Below, piece after piece: positions 1-8,890 of a stretch of DNA of 64,000 nucleotides. Each line of letters opens with the position of its first letter. Position 1 is the first letter of the stretch. This DNA is from Agromyces soli (lineage in GTDB: Bacteria; Actinomycetota; Actinomycetes; Actinomycetales; Microbacteriaceae), in assembly GCF_022811605.1 (NCBI RefSeq), contig NZ_CP094533.1, positions 310,001 through 374,000 on the forward strand. Reading direction: 5' to 3'. The position numbers and the translations under genes are program-made. The notes beneath the pieces were generated by a model. It had not been told where the DNA came from. It searched no databases and was given only the letters and a program-made list of their open reading frames with translations.

Positions 1-2
1 CC

Positions 3-1265
3 CTCGCGCTCGGCACCACGGTCGACGAGCTGCTCCGTGCCGACGCACCGAGCGAGCGCGCCGCGCTCGAGATCGCCGTCGAACGCGCCCAGCGCGGTCC
101 CGTCTTCTCGGCACTCGGGCTCGACCCCTTCCGAGTCGCGAAGACGATGAACGACCAGACTCTGCAGACGATCCTGGCGCTGCACAACGAGATCGATCGC
201 CTGCACCGCGAGCGCGCGGCGACGCCGGAGGAGGCCCGCCGCGCGAACGCCGAGCTGCGCGCCGAGATGCGCGCCCGCGACAACTTCTACCCCGAGCTCG
301 AACGCGTCGCCGCCGAGCTCCTCGAAGCGGTCGGCCACACCGGCGGCCCCGTCTCGCACCAGCTCGTCGCCGACATGGCCTCGCACCTCGGCTACTCCCT
401 GCACTACGTCGGCGACCTGCCGCACTCGACGCGCTCCGTCACGGACAAGCGGCACGGGCGCATCTACCTGCCGACCCAGCAGTCCCCCTCGCGCGATTCC
501 CGCTCGCCGATCCTGCAGGCGCTCGCGAGCCATCTGCTGCACCACGAGGAGCCGCGCGACTACGGCGAGTTCCTGCGCCAGCGCGTCGAGACGAACTACC
601 TGACCGCGGCCATCCTCCTGCCCGAGCAGGCCGCCGTCCGCTACCTCGCCGAGGCGAAGAACCTGCGCCGCATCTCGATGGAGGAGCTGCGCGACCACTT
701 CGCGGTCTCCTACGAGACCGCCGGCCATCGCTTCACGAACCTCGCGACCGCCCGCCTCGAGATCCCGGTGCACTTCATGAAGGTGCACGAGTCCGGCACG
801 ATCATCAAGGCGTACGAGAACGACCGCGTCCGCTTCCCCTCCGACGCGCTCGGCGCCGTCGAGGGCACGACCGTCTGCCGCAATTGGACGGCTCGCACCG
901 TCTTCGACGTCGAGGACCGATTCAGCCCCTGGTACCAGTACACGGACACTCCGTCCGGCACCTTCTGGTGCACCTCCCGCATCGAGAAGGCGAAGGAGGG
1001 CGAGTACTCGGTCTCGGTCGGCGTGCCGTTCGAGCACGTGAAGTGGTTCCGCGGCCGGGAGACGCCGCACCGCGCCGTCTCCCGCTGCCCCGACCCGAGC
1101 TGCTGCCAGGCGCCCGAGGGGCTCGCCGACAAGTGGGCGGATGCCTCGTGGCCGGCCGCGCGCACGCCGACGAGCCTGCTCGCCGCGCTGCCGACCGGCA
1201 CGTTCCCGGGCGTCGACCAGACCGAGGTCTACGAGTTCCTCGAGCAGCACGCCCCCACGAGCTGA
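3..1265 (+). CDS. RamB/ScfR-like XRE-family regulator, 5' end outside window
   Basis: The reading frame is open from base 3 to the stop at 1265, so the ATG at 147 is internal and the gene is cut by the left edge. The visible part has an IrrE-like (DUF955) segment (LGYSLHYVGDL at about 390-420, then ASHLLHHEEP near 525, resembling a degenerate metallopeptidase site) and a C-terminal DUF2083-type segment with several conserved Cys (CRNW, FWCTSR, CPDPSCCQ). This arrangement, after an N-terminal XRE helix-turn-helix, is that of RamB and ScfR, short-chain acyl-CoA responsive regulators of acetate, glyoxylate and propionate genes in actinomycetes. The DNA-binding domain lies left of the window, so the exact target is unknown. 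Family call confident; physiological role inferred. Confidence 0.85.
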   Translation, partial: LALGTTVDELLRADAPSERAALEIAVERAQRGPVFSALGLDPFRVAKTMNDQTLQTILALHNEIDRLHRERAATPEEARRANAELRAEMRARDNFYPELERVAAELLEAVGHTGGPVSHQLVADMASHLGYSLHYVGDLPHSTRSVTDKRHGRIYLPTQQSPSRDSRSPILQALASHLLHHEEPRDYGEFLRQRVETNYLTAAILLPEQAAVRYLAEAKNLRRISMEELRDHFAVSYETAGHRFTNLATARLEIPVHFMKVHESGTIIKAYENDRVRFPSDALGAVEGTTVCRNWTARTVFDVEDRFSPWYQYTDTPSGTFWCTSRIEKAKEGEYSVSVGVPFEHVKWFRGRETPHRAVSRCPDPSCCQAPEGLADKWADASWPAARTPTSLLAALPTGTFPGVDQTEVYEFLEQHAPTS

Positions 1266-1395
1266 CCCGGCGACCGCGGATCGCATCCCGTCAATCTGTC
1301 CGGAGCCGCCCCGATTCCGCGACAGCGGCGGGCTGGCGGCCCGGCCGCCGCCGCGTCAGGATGGTGGGAACCAAACACGCATCGGAGTGATCCCC

Positions 1396-2847
1396 GTGGG
1401 CACCACCGTCTTCGAACGACGTCGACCCTCTTCATCCGTCATCGAGCACGCGCTCGCCGACACCCGCCACTCGGTCTTCTGGCGGGACGACCTGCCGGAG
1501 GCGCTGAAGCCGTCCCGGCCCAAGCTCGCCGGCTCCATCGTCGCCGACCTCGTCGTCGTCGGCGGCGGCTACACCGGCCTGTGGACGGCGCTCCTCGCGA
1601 AGGAGCGCGCGCCCGAGTCGCACGTCGTCCTCGTCGAGGCGAAGCGCGTCGGCTGGGCGGCGTCCGGCCGCAACGGCGGGTTCTGCGAGGCGAGCCTCAC
1701 GCACGGCCGGGAGAACGGCCTCTCCCGCTGGCCGAAGGAGATGCCGCTCCTCGACCGCCTCGGACTCGAGAACCTCGACGCCATCGAGGCGAGCGAGCAG
1801 CGCTACGGCATGGACTTCGAGTTCGAGCGCACCGGCCAGCTGGCCCCCGCGATCGAGGAGCACCAGCTCGAGTGGCTGCGCGAGTGGGCCGACGAGGCCG
1901 CCGCCGCGGGCGAGGCCGACGAGGTCGTCTTCCTCGACGAGGCCGCGGCGCAGGCATCCGTCCACTCCCCGACGTATCTCGGCGCGGTGTGGGAGAAGCG
2001 CACCAACGCGATGGTGCACCCGGCGCGTCTCGCGGCCGAGCTCGCCCGCGTCGCCGAGGAGCGCGGCGTCGAGATCTTCGAGCAGTCGCCGGTGCGCCGC
2101 CTCGACACCCCCGGGTCGACGGGCGCCGTGAGCGTCGTGACCGACGGCGGACGCATCGACGCGAAGCACGCGGTGCTCGCGACGAACGTGTTCCCCTCGC
2201 TCCTGAAGCGGAACCGTCTGATGACCGTGCCGGTCTACGACTACGTGCTCATGACCGAACCGCTCTCGGCCGAACAGCTCGACTCGATCGGCTGGAAGGA
2301 CCGCCAGGGCATCGGCGACATGGCGAACCAGTTCCACTACTACCGGCTCTCGAAGGACAACCGCATCCTCTTCGGCGGCTACGACGCCGTGTACCACTAC
2401 GGCCGCAAGGTGCGCGAGCAGTACGAGAACCGCCCCGAGTCGTGGGAGAAGCTCGCGAGCCATTTCTTCACGACCTTCCCGCAGCTCGAGGGCCTGCAGT
2501 TCAGCCACCAGTGGGCCGGCGCGATCGACACCTCGACCCAGTTCACGGCCTTCTTCGGCACGGCGCGCGAGCACCGCATCGCGTACGCGGCGGGCTTCAC
2601 CGGCCTCGGGGTGGGCTCCACCCGCTTCGCCGCCGAGGTCATGCTCGACCTGCTCGAGCGTCGCGACAACGAGCGCACGCAGCTCGAGATGGTCCGCAAG
2701 CGCCCGCTGCCGTTCCCACCCGAGCCGGCCGCCGCGATCGGCATCAACGCGACGCGCTGGTCGCTCGACCGCGCCGACCACAACCGCGGCAAGCGCAACG
2801 TGCTGCTGAAGACGCTCGACACCCTCGGCCTCGGGTTCGACTCGTGA
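1396..2847 (+). CDS. FAD-dependent amine oxidoreductase, PuuB/OrdL-like (DAO fold)
   Basis: 483 residues. A dinucleotide-binding motif (VVVGGGYTGLWTA) near residue 55 and GWAASGRNGGFCE identify the D-amino-acid oxidase/glycine oxidase superfamily; the GRNGGF block and a late GFTGLGVGST are typical of gamma-glutamylputrescine oxidase PuuB and OrdL proteins. It should oxidise an amine to an aldehyde plus ammonia and H2O2. GTG 1396 was chosen because GGAG lies 8 bases upstream; GTG 1387 is a weaker alternative. It is first in a run with a cupin (overlap GTGA), a semialdehyde dehydrogenase and an amidase, the expected partners for polyamine breakdown. Substrate not provable from sequence. Confidence 0.82.
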   Translation: MGTTVFERRRPSSSVIEHALADTRHSVFWRDDLPEALKPSRPKLAGSIVADLVVVGGGYTGLWTALLAKERAPESHVVLVEAKRVGWAASGRNGGFCEASLTHGRENGLSRWPKEMPLLDRLGLENLDAIEASEQRYGMDFEFERTGQLAPAIEEHQLEWLREWADEAAAAGEADEVVFLDEAAAQASVHSPTYLGAVWEKRTNAMVHPARLAAELARVAEERGVEIFEQSPVRRLDTPGSTGAVSVVTDGGRIDAKHAVLATNVFPSLLKRNRLMTVPVYDYVLMTEPLSAEQLDSIGWKDRQGIGDMANQFHYYRLSKDNRILFGGYDAVYHYGRKVREQYENRPESWEKLASHFFTTFPQLEGLQFSHQWAGAIDTSTQFTAFFGTAREHRIAYAAGFTGLGVGSTRFAAEVMLDLLERRDNERTQLEMVRKRPLPFPPEPAAAIGINATRWSLDRADHNRGKRNVLLKTLDTLGLGFDS

Positions 2848-3230
2848 GCACCGAACAGCAGGGCGCCGAGCAGCAGGGCACCGAGCGCCTCGCACCCGGC
2901 GCGCTCGTCGACGGCCCGGCCGTCGCCCTCGAGCACGAGCCGGTGCCCGCCGAGCAGTCCGTCGCCGGCGCTCCGACGACGGCGTACCTGCCGCTCGACG
3001 TGTCGGCCGGCGGCGAGATCGGCATCTGGGAGATGAGCCGCGGCACGATGCGCGACACCGAGGTCGACGAGGTGTTCGTCGTCCTCTCGGGCGACGCGAC
3101 CGTCGAGTTCGTCGAGCCCGCCCGCGAGGCGATCGTGCTCGCGCCCGGCTCGGTGGTGCGCCTCGAGGCCGGCATGCAGACCATCTGGACCGTGCGCGAA
3201 CCGCTGCGCAAGGTGTTCATCGAGCGCTGA
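2844..3230 (+). CDS. Small cupin protein (cupin_3/EutQ-like)
   Basis: 128 residues from a GTG that overlaps the stop of the oxidase (GTGA), implying translational coupling. The C-terminal two thirds form one RmlC-type cupin (GGEIGIWEMSRGTM, then DEVFVVLSGDATVEF and LAPGSVVRL), close to cupin_3/DUF861 proteins, which often sit beside FAD amine oxidases and semialdehyde dehydrogenases. Metal ligands are not clear-cut. Probably cytoplasmic; it may bind or process an unstable aldehyde or imine intermediate, but that is inference from context. The first 45 residues are Gln/Glu/Ala-rich and look disordered. Confidence 0.8.
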   Translation: MSTEQQGAEQQGTERLAPGALVDGPAVALEHEPVPAEQSVAGAPTTAYLPLDVSAGGEIGIWEMSRGTMRDTEVDEVFVVLSGDATVEFVEPAREAIVLAPGSVVRLEAGMQTIWTVREPLRKVFIER

Positions 3231-3293
3231 GCGCGCCCGCGCGGCGGCGAGCCGCGCACGCATCAGACCACGAAGACGAAGGAGAGAGCCAAG

Positions 3294-4670
3294 ATGGCGA
3301 AGTACCGGGTGCAGAACCCAGCGACCGGCGAGATCGTCGAGACCTTCGAGGTCGCGACCGATGCGCAGATCGAGCAGACGCTCGCGGCGGCCGACGGCGC
3401 CTACCGCGAGTGGCGCGAGCGCAGCGTGCAGGAGCGCGCCGCCGCGGTGAAGCGCGTCGCCGAGCTGTTCGAGGAGCGCAAGGAGGAGCTCGCCCGCCTC
3501 ATCGCGGTCGAGATGGGCAAGTCCCTCGCCGAGTCGATCGACGAGGTCGAGTTCGCGACCGCGATCATCGACTACTACGCGGTGCACGGGCCGAGCCTCA
3601 TCACCGACTACGAGATCCCCTCGACCATCCCCGGCAAGGCGGTCATCGAGCAGCTGCCCATCGGCACGCTGCTCGGCGTGATGCCGTGGAACTTCCCCTA
3701 CTACCAGGTGGCCCGCTTCGCGGCCCCGAACCTCGTGCTCGGCAACACGATCATCCTGAAGCACGCCGACATCTGCGCCCGCTCGGCCCTCACGATCCAG
3801 GAGATCATGGAGGAGGCGGGCGTGCCCGTCGGCGGCTACCAGAACGTGTTCGCCTCGCACGAGCAGATCGCCACGATGATCGCCGACGACCGGGTGCAGG
3901 GCGTCTCGCTCACCGGCTCCGAGCGGGCCGGGGCGATCATCGGCGAGCAGGCGGGCCGGCACCTGAAGAAGTGCGTGCTCGAGCTCGGCGGCATCGACCC
4001 GATGGTCGTGCTCGACGCCGACGACGTCGCGAGCGTCGCGAAGGCGGCCTGGGACTTCCGCGTCTACAACGGCGGCCAGGTCTGCAACTCGAACAAGCGG
4101 ATGATCGTCATGGACGACATCTACGACGAGTTCGTCGCCGAGCTGAAGAAGCTGGCCGACGGCCTCGTCCCCGGCGACCAGCTCGCCCTCGGCGAGGGCG
4201 AGTACGCCCCGCTGTCCACCCGAGTGGCCGCCGAGACGGTGCACGAGCAGGTGCAGCGCGCGGTCGCCGCCGGTGCGACGCTCGAGGCGGGCGGCGTGCT
4301 CTCCGACGGCCCCGGCGCGTACTACTCGCCGGCCGTGCTCACGGGTGTGCCGCGCGACTCCGCGTCGTACCGCGAGGAGATCTTCGGACCGGTCGCGACC
4401 GTCTACCGGGTGCACAGCGACGAAGAGGCCCTCGAGCTCGCGAACGACTGCGACCTCGGCCTCGGCGGCTCGGTGTTCTCCACCGACGAGGCCCGCGCGG
4501 CCCGCATCGCCTCGCGACTCGAGGTCGGCATGACCCACGTCAACACGATCGCCGCGGAGGCCGCGGAGCTGCCCTTCGGTGGCGTCAAGCGCTCCGGCTT
4601 CGGTCGCGAGATGGGACCGATCGGCATCGGCGAGTTCGCGAACCGCCGCCTGTCCTTCGTCGCGAAGTAG
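3294..4670 (+). CDS. NAD(P)-dependent succinate-semialdehyde dehydrogenase, short Sad/YneI type
   Basis: 458 residues, ALDH fold. Oxyanion Asn133 in MPWNFPYY, general-base Glu230 in LELGGIDP and catalytic Cys264 in GGQVCNSNK are all present with the normal 34-residue Glu-Cys spacing. Length and the [12 protein letters not shown] block match the short Sad/YneI branch (about 460 residues) rather than 482-residue GabD. It is expected to oxidise succinate semialdehyde or a similar omega-aldehyde to the acid. A good ribosome site (GAAGGAGAG) precedes the ATG. It lies between the cupin and a nitrilase-fold hydrolase. A close paralogue is at 26862. Confidence 0.92.
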   Translation: MAKYRVQNPATGEIVETFEVATDAQIEQTLAAADGAYREWRERSVQERAAAVKRVAELFEERKEELARLIAVEMGKSLAESIDEVEFATAIIDYYAVHGPSLITDYEIPSTIPGKAVIEQLPIGTLLGVMPWNFPYYQVARFAAPNLVLGNTIILKHADICARSALTIQEIMEEAGVPVGGYQNVFASHEQIATMIADDRVQGVSLTGSERAGAIIGEQAGRHLKKCVLELGGIDPMVVLDADDVASVAKAAWDFRVYNGGQVCNSNKRMIVMDDIYDEFVAELKKLADGLVPGDQLALGEGEYAPLSTRVAAETVHEQVQRAVAAGATLEAGGVLSDGPGAYYSPAVLTGVPRDSASYREEIFGPVATVYRVHSDEEALELANDCDLGLGGSVFSTDEARAARIASRLEVGMTHVNTIAAEAAELPFGGVKRSGFGREMGPIGIGEFANRRLSFVAK

Positions 4671-4674
4671 CGAG

Positions 4675-5484
4675 ATGAACCGGCACGCGGGGACCGCCCG
4701 GGAGCGCGAGCTCCGGGTGGTCCTCGCGCAGCTCGCGGCGGCCCCGCGCGATCTCCGGGCGAACGCGACGACCATCCGCGACGTGCTGGCGGGCCATCCG
4801 GATGCCGAACTCGCCGTCTTCCCGGAGCTGTTCCTCTGCGGGTACACCGGCGAGCGGGTGGCCGAGCTCGCCCTGACGCTCGACGACCCGCTGCTCGCCG
4901 AGCTCGCGACGGCCTGCGCCGAGTCGGGCACGGCGCTCGCCTTCGGCTTCGCCGAACGCGGCGAGCGCGGCGAGCGGGATGCCTCGTACCCCGACAGCGC
5001 CGTGCACAACGCGCTCGCGATCATCGACGCCGAGGGCCGGCTCGCCGCGGTGTACCGCAAGCGTCTGCTGTTCGGGGCGGAGGCGGAGGCCTTCGTCGCG
5101 GGCACCGACGACGTGCTCGGCACGGCAGCGGGCACCGCGATCGGCGCGCTGATCTGCTTCGACATCGAGTTCCCGGAGCCGGCGCGCCGGCTCGCCCTCG
5201 CCGGGGCCGAACTGTTGGTCTCGGTCGCCGCGAACATGGCTCCCTACCTGCCCGACCACGAGCTCGCCTCGCGGGCCCGTGCCCTCGACAACCGCCTGCC
5301 GCACGTCTACGTCAACGCCGTGGGCGAGGCGGAGGGGCTCCGCTTCGTCGGAGGTTCGCGCGCGGTACGGGCGGACGGCTCGGTCGCCCTCGAGCTCGGC
5401 GCCGGTGAGGAGGTCGCCGAGGCCCGGCTCACCGTGGGCGCGGCGGTCGACCCCGCAGTGGACTACCTGCGCTTCCTGCGCTGA
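4675..5484 (+). CDS. Carbon-nitrogen hydrolase (nitrilase superfamily amidase)
   Basis: 269 residues, one nitrilase domain with the full Glu-Lys-Cys triad: Glu51 in FPELF, Lys129 in YRKRLLF and Cys161 in ICFDIEFPE. These enzymes hydrolyse carboxamides or N-carbamoyl compounds in the cytoplasm. It starts 4 bp after the dehydrogenase stop, so it belongs to the amine-catabolism operon. It could be an omega-amidase or could remove an acyl or carbamoyl group from a catabolic intermediate; no PuuD-type gamma-glutamyl-GABA hydrolase is visible nearby. The ribosome site is weak, consistent with translational coupling. Confidence 0.88.
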   Translation: MNRHAGTARERELRVVLAQLAAAPRDLRANATTIRDVLAGHPDAELAVFPELFLCGYTGERVAELALTLDDPLLAELATACAESGTALAFGFAERGERGERDASYPDSAVHNALAIIDAEGRLAAVYRKRLLFGAEAEAFVAGTDDVLGTAAGTAIGALICFDIEFPEPARRLALAGAELLVSVAANMAPYLPDHELASRARALDNRLPHVYVNAVGEAEGLRFVGGSRAVRADGSVALELGAGEEVAEARLTVGAAVDPAVDYLRFLR

Positions 5485-5528
5485 ACCGCGCGCCCGTCTC
5501 ACACCTCGCGCACCTCCCGCACATCGCC

Positions 5529-6125
5529 TCAGCCGAGCGCGCAGTCCAGTGCCAGCTCGGCGTACTCGACGACGGCGCGGCGGCACGCCGCCCGGTCGAG
5601 CTCGACCCCGATCAGCGGGTAGAGGTCGTAAGCGTCCTCGAGTGCGACGAGGTTGCGCGCGATGGTCGCCTGCTCCTGCCGCGGCCGGAACGCGCCGAGC
5701 GCCGTACCGACCTCGATCGTCGAGCGGTACAGCATCACCTGCCGCTCCACGATCGAGCGGTGCAGCGGCTTGTACTGCGGCTTCTCGCGCAAGAGGCCGA
5801 TGCTCTCGTAGACGAGTCGGAGGTCGTCGCTGATCACGTCGGGCACGCCGGCTTCGATGAGCGCGCGGAGTCTCGCCGCGGCATCCGGTTCCCGTTCGGC
5901 GATCGCGCGGCGGCGCTCGTAGAACTCCTCGAGCACGCCCTCGACCGCGGCGAACTGCAGCTGCTCGAAGCTGTCGAAGTAGTAGAGCACGCTGCCGGCG
6001 CTCACCTCGGCCTCGGCGGCGACGGCCCGCACATTGGCCTGGGCCATCCCCCGCTCCCGCGCGACGCGGCGCAGCGCCGCGACGAGGTCGTCGCGGCGCT
6101 GCGCGTGCTTCGCGGATCGCGTCAC
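5529..6125 (-). CDS. TetR-family transcriptional regulator
   Basis: 198 residues. The N-terminal helix-turn-helix (VRAVAAEAEVSAGSVLYYFDSFEQL, residues about 27-51, quoted here only as its family signature region) matches TetR, and the C-terminal part resembles BetI/TetR_C ligand domains. The GTG start overlaps the stop of the upstream permease gene by 4 bp (6122-6125), so permease and regulator are co-translated. It is the natural candidate to bind the pair of GAACG-type palindromes in the divergent promoter region at 7607-7747 and to respond to an amine or its breakdown product; both points are inferred. Confidence 0.88.
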   Translation of the reverse strand: MTRSAKHAQRRDDLVAALRRVARERGMAQANVRAVAAEAEVSAGSVLYYFDSFEQLQFAAVEGVLEEFYERRRAIAEREPDAAARLRALIEAGVPDVISDDLRLVYESIGLLREKPQYKPLHRSIVERQVMLYRSTIEVGTALGAFRPRQEQATIARNLVALEDAYDLYPLIGVELDRAACRRAVVEYAELALDCALG

Positions 6126-7606
6126 GCGTCGGCCCGTTCGTCGTCGAGGTTCTCGGCGAGCGCGGCGTAGCGGCCGGGATCGCGTCGGCGGATGATCATG
6201 GCGATCACGATACCGACGATGAACAGCAGCGGGGTGGGCGCGAGCAGCACCCAGTTGATCGGCCCGGTCATCGTCGTCACGATCTCGAAGTTGAACGCGA
6301 TGAGCAGGAACCCGGTGATGAGCCCCGCCGCCCCGATGGCCGGGGCGACGAGCACCCGCCAGACGCTGTGCCCGCGGCGGTTCCGCGCGAAGAAGCCGAC
6401 GACGGCGACCGCGGCGACCGCCTGGGCGAACACGAGGCCGGCGACGCCGGTGGCGTACGTCCAGATCGCGAACTGCAGGAAGGGATCGGCCCCCAGCAGG
6501 AACGCGACGAGGATGGCGGCGACGGCGATCACGCTCATCACGGCGCTCGCGACGTACGGCGCCTTCGTCTTCGGGTGCGTGCGGCCGAGCGCGGCCGGCA
6601 GCAGCCGCTCGCGGCCGAGCGAGTAGAGGTAGCGGCTCGACGCGTTGTGGAAGGCGAGCAGGCACGCGAAGAAGCTCGTCACGATGAGCACCTGCATGAC
6701 GACCGCGGCCCAGTCGCCGAGATACTCGGCGCCGGCGGCGAACACCATCGTCTCGAAGGCGTCGCCGCGGGCGATCTCGATGACGCCGTCGGCGCCGAAC
6801 GCGACGGTGAGCATCCAGAACGTGAAGGCGTAGAAGACGCCGAGGAAGCCGATCGCGAGGTACGTGGCGATGGGCACGGTGCGCCGCGGGTTGCGGGCCT
6901 CCTCGGCGTAGATCGCCGTGCCCTCGAAGCCGAGGTAGGCGCCGAAGCCGACCACGAAGAGGCTGCCGGCGCCCGCGGCGAAGAAGATCTCCTTGGGGTC
7001 GAAGGGGGCGGCGCTCCACGGCTCGGGACCGCCCTGCACCAGCACAGCGACGGACAGCACGAGGAGGATGGCGACCTCCGCGGTCAGCAGCACGCCGAGC
7101 ACCTTCGCGCCGACGTCGATCTTGCGGTAGCCGAGCAGCGCGACCACGGCGGCGGCGATCAGGGACCAGACCACCCAGGGCAGCTGGATGCCGAAGAGGC
7201 CGCCGAAGGTGAGTTCACCGAAGAACCCGATGAAACCGTAGAAGCAGACCGTCAGGATCGCGTAGGCGAAGATCGTCACGAACGACACCCCGAGGCCGGC
7301 CGGCTTGCCGAGGCCGCGCGAGACGTAGGCGTAGAAGGCGCCGGTGTTGCGCACGTGCGTCGACATGGCCGTGAAGCCCAGGGCGAAGAGGATCAGCACG
7401 ACGGCGCACACGAGCATCGCGCCCGCCGCGCCGATGCCGCCCATGCGCATCGAGGTCGGCGCGGCGCTCGCGACGACGGTGAGCGGCGCGGCGGCGGAGA
7501 CGACGAAGAAGACGACGTCGCCGACCCCCAGCCGGCCGGCGGCGAGGGAGCCTCTTCGGGTGGACGGGGCACGCTCGGCGGTGTTGATCGGGTGTTCAGA
7601 CATCAT
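6122..7606 (-). CDS. APC-family amino acid/polyamine permease
   Basis: 494 residues with about 12 hydrophobic segments. The first helix GDVVFFVVSAAAPLTVVAS is the typical unwound TM1 region of APC transporters, and GFGAYLGFEGTAIYAEEARNP is the conserved TM6/loop motif. It should be a secondary importer for an amino acid, polyamine or related amine. It is divergent from the P1 peptidase and is followed, with a 4-bp overlap, by a TetR gene. Charged tails (residues 1-25 and the last 20) are cytoplasmic. Substrate unknown; the neighbouring oxidase cluster suggests an amine. Confidence 0.9.
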   Translation of the reverse strand: MMSEHPINTAERAPSTRRGSLAAGRLGVGDVVFFVVSAAAPLTVVASAAPTSMRMGGIGAAGAMLVCAVVLILFALGFTAMSTHVRNTGAFYAYVSRGLGKPAGLGVSFVTIFAYAILTVCFYGFIGFFGELTFGGLFGIQLPWVVWSLIAAAVVALLGYRKIDVGAKVLGVLLTAEVAILLVLSVAVLVQGGPEPWSAAPFDPKEIFFAAGAGSLFVVGFGAYLGFEGTAIYAEEARNPRRTVPIATYLAIGFLGVFYAFTFWMLTVAFGADGVIEIARGDAFETMVFAAGAEYLGDWAAVVMQVLIVTSFFACLLAFHNASSRYLYSLGRERLLPAALGRTHPKTKAPYVASAVMSVIAVAAILVAFLLGADPFLQFAIWTYATGVAGLVFAQAVAAVAVVGFFARNRRGHSVWRVLVAPAIGAAGLITGFLLIAFNFEIVTTMTGPINWVLLAPTPLLFIVGIVIAMIIRRRDPGRYAALAENLDDERADA

Positions 7607-7650
7607 CGTCTCCTCGGCCTGGGGGCAGCCGCGTTCGGTGCGGCGGAATC

Positions 7651-7664
7651 TGAACGCTCATTCA
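7651..7664. promoter_or_regulatory. Putative TetR operator, site 1
   Basis: Palindromic TGAACG-CT-CATTCA in the divergent promoter region between the APC permease and the P1 peptidase. It shares the GAACG-NN-CRTTC core with the second site 67 bp away. Assignment to the TetR encoded at 5529 is inferred from position. Confidence 0.55.
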
Positions 7665-7717
7665 ACCCATGCCGCCGCATGCTGTCAAGGGTGCTAGCGT
7701 GATCGTCACCCGAAAGT

Positions 7718-7731
7718 TGAACGGGCGTTCG
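7718..7731. promoter_or_regulatory. Putative TetR operator, site 2
   Basis: The core GAACG-GG-CGTTC (7719-7730) is a perfect palindrome lying just upstream of the P1 peptidase ribosome site (GAGGAG at 7737). Same half-sites as site 1, centre-to-centre distance 67 bp, so the two could be bound together to control both directions. Confidence 0.55.
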
Positions 7732-7747
7732 AGAACGAGGAGTGTCG

Positions 7748-8890
7748 ATGACGACCACCAGCCAGTCCCCCGTCGAGTCCGCGCGGGCCAGAGACCTCGG
7801 GGTGCCCTTCGAGGGCGCGCCCGGTCCCGCGAACGCGATCACCGACGTCCCCGGGGTGCAGGTCGGCTACACCACCCTCGTGAGCGGCCCCGAGGACGCG
7901 GGCACCGCGCGCACCGGCGTCACGGCCATCCTGCCGCGCGGTCGCGACGGTGTCGGCGTACCCTGCGCCGCCGGCACGTTCTCGCTGAACGGCAACGGCG
8001 AGCTCACCGGGCGCAGCTGGATCGACGAGGCCGGCGCCCTCGCCCTGCCGATCGCGATCACGAACTCGCACGCCGTCGGCGCCGTGCACCAGGGCGTCGA
8101 CGAGTGGGTGCACGAGACGCACCCCGAGGTGTCCGCGCAGTGGATGCTGCCCGTCGTCGGCGAGACGTGGGACGGCTACTTGAACGAGATCAACGGCGGG
8201 CACGTGCGCGCCGAGCACGCGCGCGCGGCGCTCGACGCCGCCACGGGCGGCGCGATCGCCGAGGGCAACGTCGGCGGCGGCACGGGCATGAACTGCTACG
8301 CGTTCAAGGGCGGCACCGGCACGGCGTCGCGCGTCGTCAGCACCACGGGCGGCGAGTACACCGTCGGCGTGCTCCTGCAGGCGAACTTCGGCGACCGCGA
8401 CGAGCTCCGCCTCGCCGGCCGGCCGCTCGGCCGCGAGTCCGCCGCCCCGAAGCCGATCGAGGACGACGACTGGTTCGTGCGCGACGGCGAGCGCACGACG
8501 GCCGCTGCCGGCGCCGGCAGCGTGATCGTCGTGGTGGCGACGGATGCCCCGCTCCTCCCCGGGCAGTGCGAGGCCCTCGCCCGACGAGTGCCGCTCGGCC
8601 TCGCCCGCACGGGCACGGCGGGCAGCCACTTCTCGGGCGACATCTTCCTCGCCTTCTCCACCGCGAACCCCGGCGCCCTCACCTCGCAGCTCGGCCGCGG
8701 GGCGAACCAGGGGCTCGAGCGGCTCGACTTCGTGCCGTGGGGCGCGATCGACCCCCTCTACCGCGCCACGGTCGAAGCCGTCGAGGAGGCCGTCGCGAAC
8801 GCCCTCGTCGCCGCCCGCGACCTCGTCGGCCGCGACGGGCACGCGAGCTACGCGCTGCCCCACGAAGAGGTGCGCCGGGCGTTCGCCTAG
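7748..8890 (+). CDS. P1-family peptidase (DmpA/BapA-type N-terminal nucleophile amidohydrolase)
   Basis: 380 residues. The block GAGSVIVVVATDAPL, with Ser258 as the expected self-cleavage and nucleophilic residue, and the earlier GGGTGMNCYAFKGG are hallmarks of the DmpA family (L-aminopeptidase/D-amidase/esterase and beta-aminopeptidases). Such proteins self-process between Gly and Ser into two chains. ATG 7748 was chosen for the GAGGAG six bases upstream. No signal peptide, so cytoplasmic. Its divergent placement opposite the APC permease and its own GAACG palindrome suggest co-regulation with amine uptake; it may hydrolyse an amide-linked intermediate. Its stop overlaps the convergent lipoprotein gene by 4 bp. 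Confidence 0.88.
   Translation: MTTTSQSPVESARARDLGVPFEGAPGPANAITDVPGVQVGYTTLVSGPEDAGTARTGVTAILPRGRDGVGVPCAAGTFSLNGNGELTGRSWIDEAGALALPIAITNSHAVGAVHQGVDEWVHETHPEVSAQWMLPVVGETWDGYLNEINGGHVRAEHARAALDAATGGAIAEGNVGGGTGMNCYAFKGGTGTASRVVSTTGGEYTVGVLLQANFGDRDELRLAGRPLGRESAAPKPIEDDDWFVRDGERTTAAAGAGSVIVVVATDAPLLPGQCEALARRVPLGLARTGTAGSHFSGDIFLAFSTANPGALTSQLGRGANQGLERLDFVPWGAIDPLYRATVEAVEEAVANALVAARDLVGRDGHASYALPHEEVRRAFA

Noticed and set aside
147..1265. A complete regulator starting at ATG 147
   Set aside because: The frame is open to base 3 and the upstream residues continue a conserved helical segment, so 147 is internal.
2397..5237. A 946-codon open frame on the minus strand
   Set aside because: Antisense to the cupin, dehydrogenase and amidase genes; no motifs.
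7683..7700. TGTCAA and TAGCGT as a promoter for the P1 peptidase
   Set aside because: TAGCGT is a fair -10, but the two hexamers are only 6 bp apart and no suitable -35 is found at 16-18 bp.
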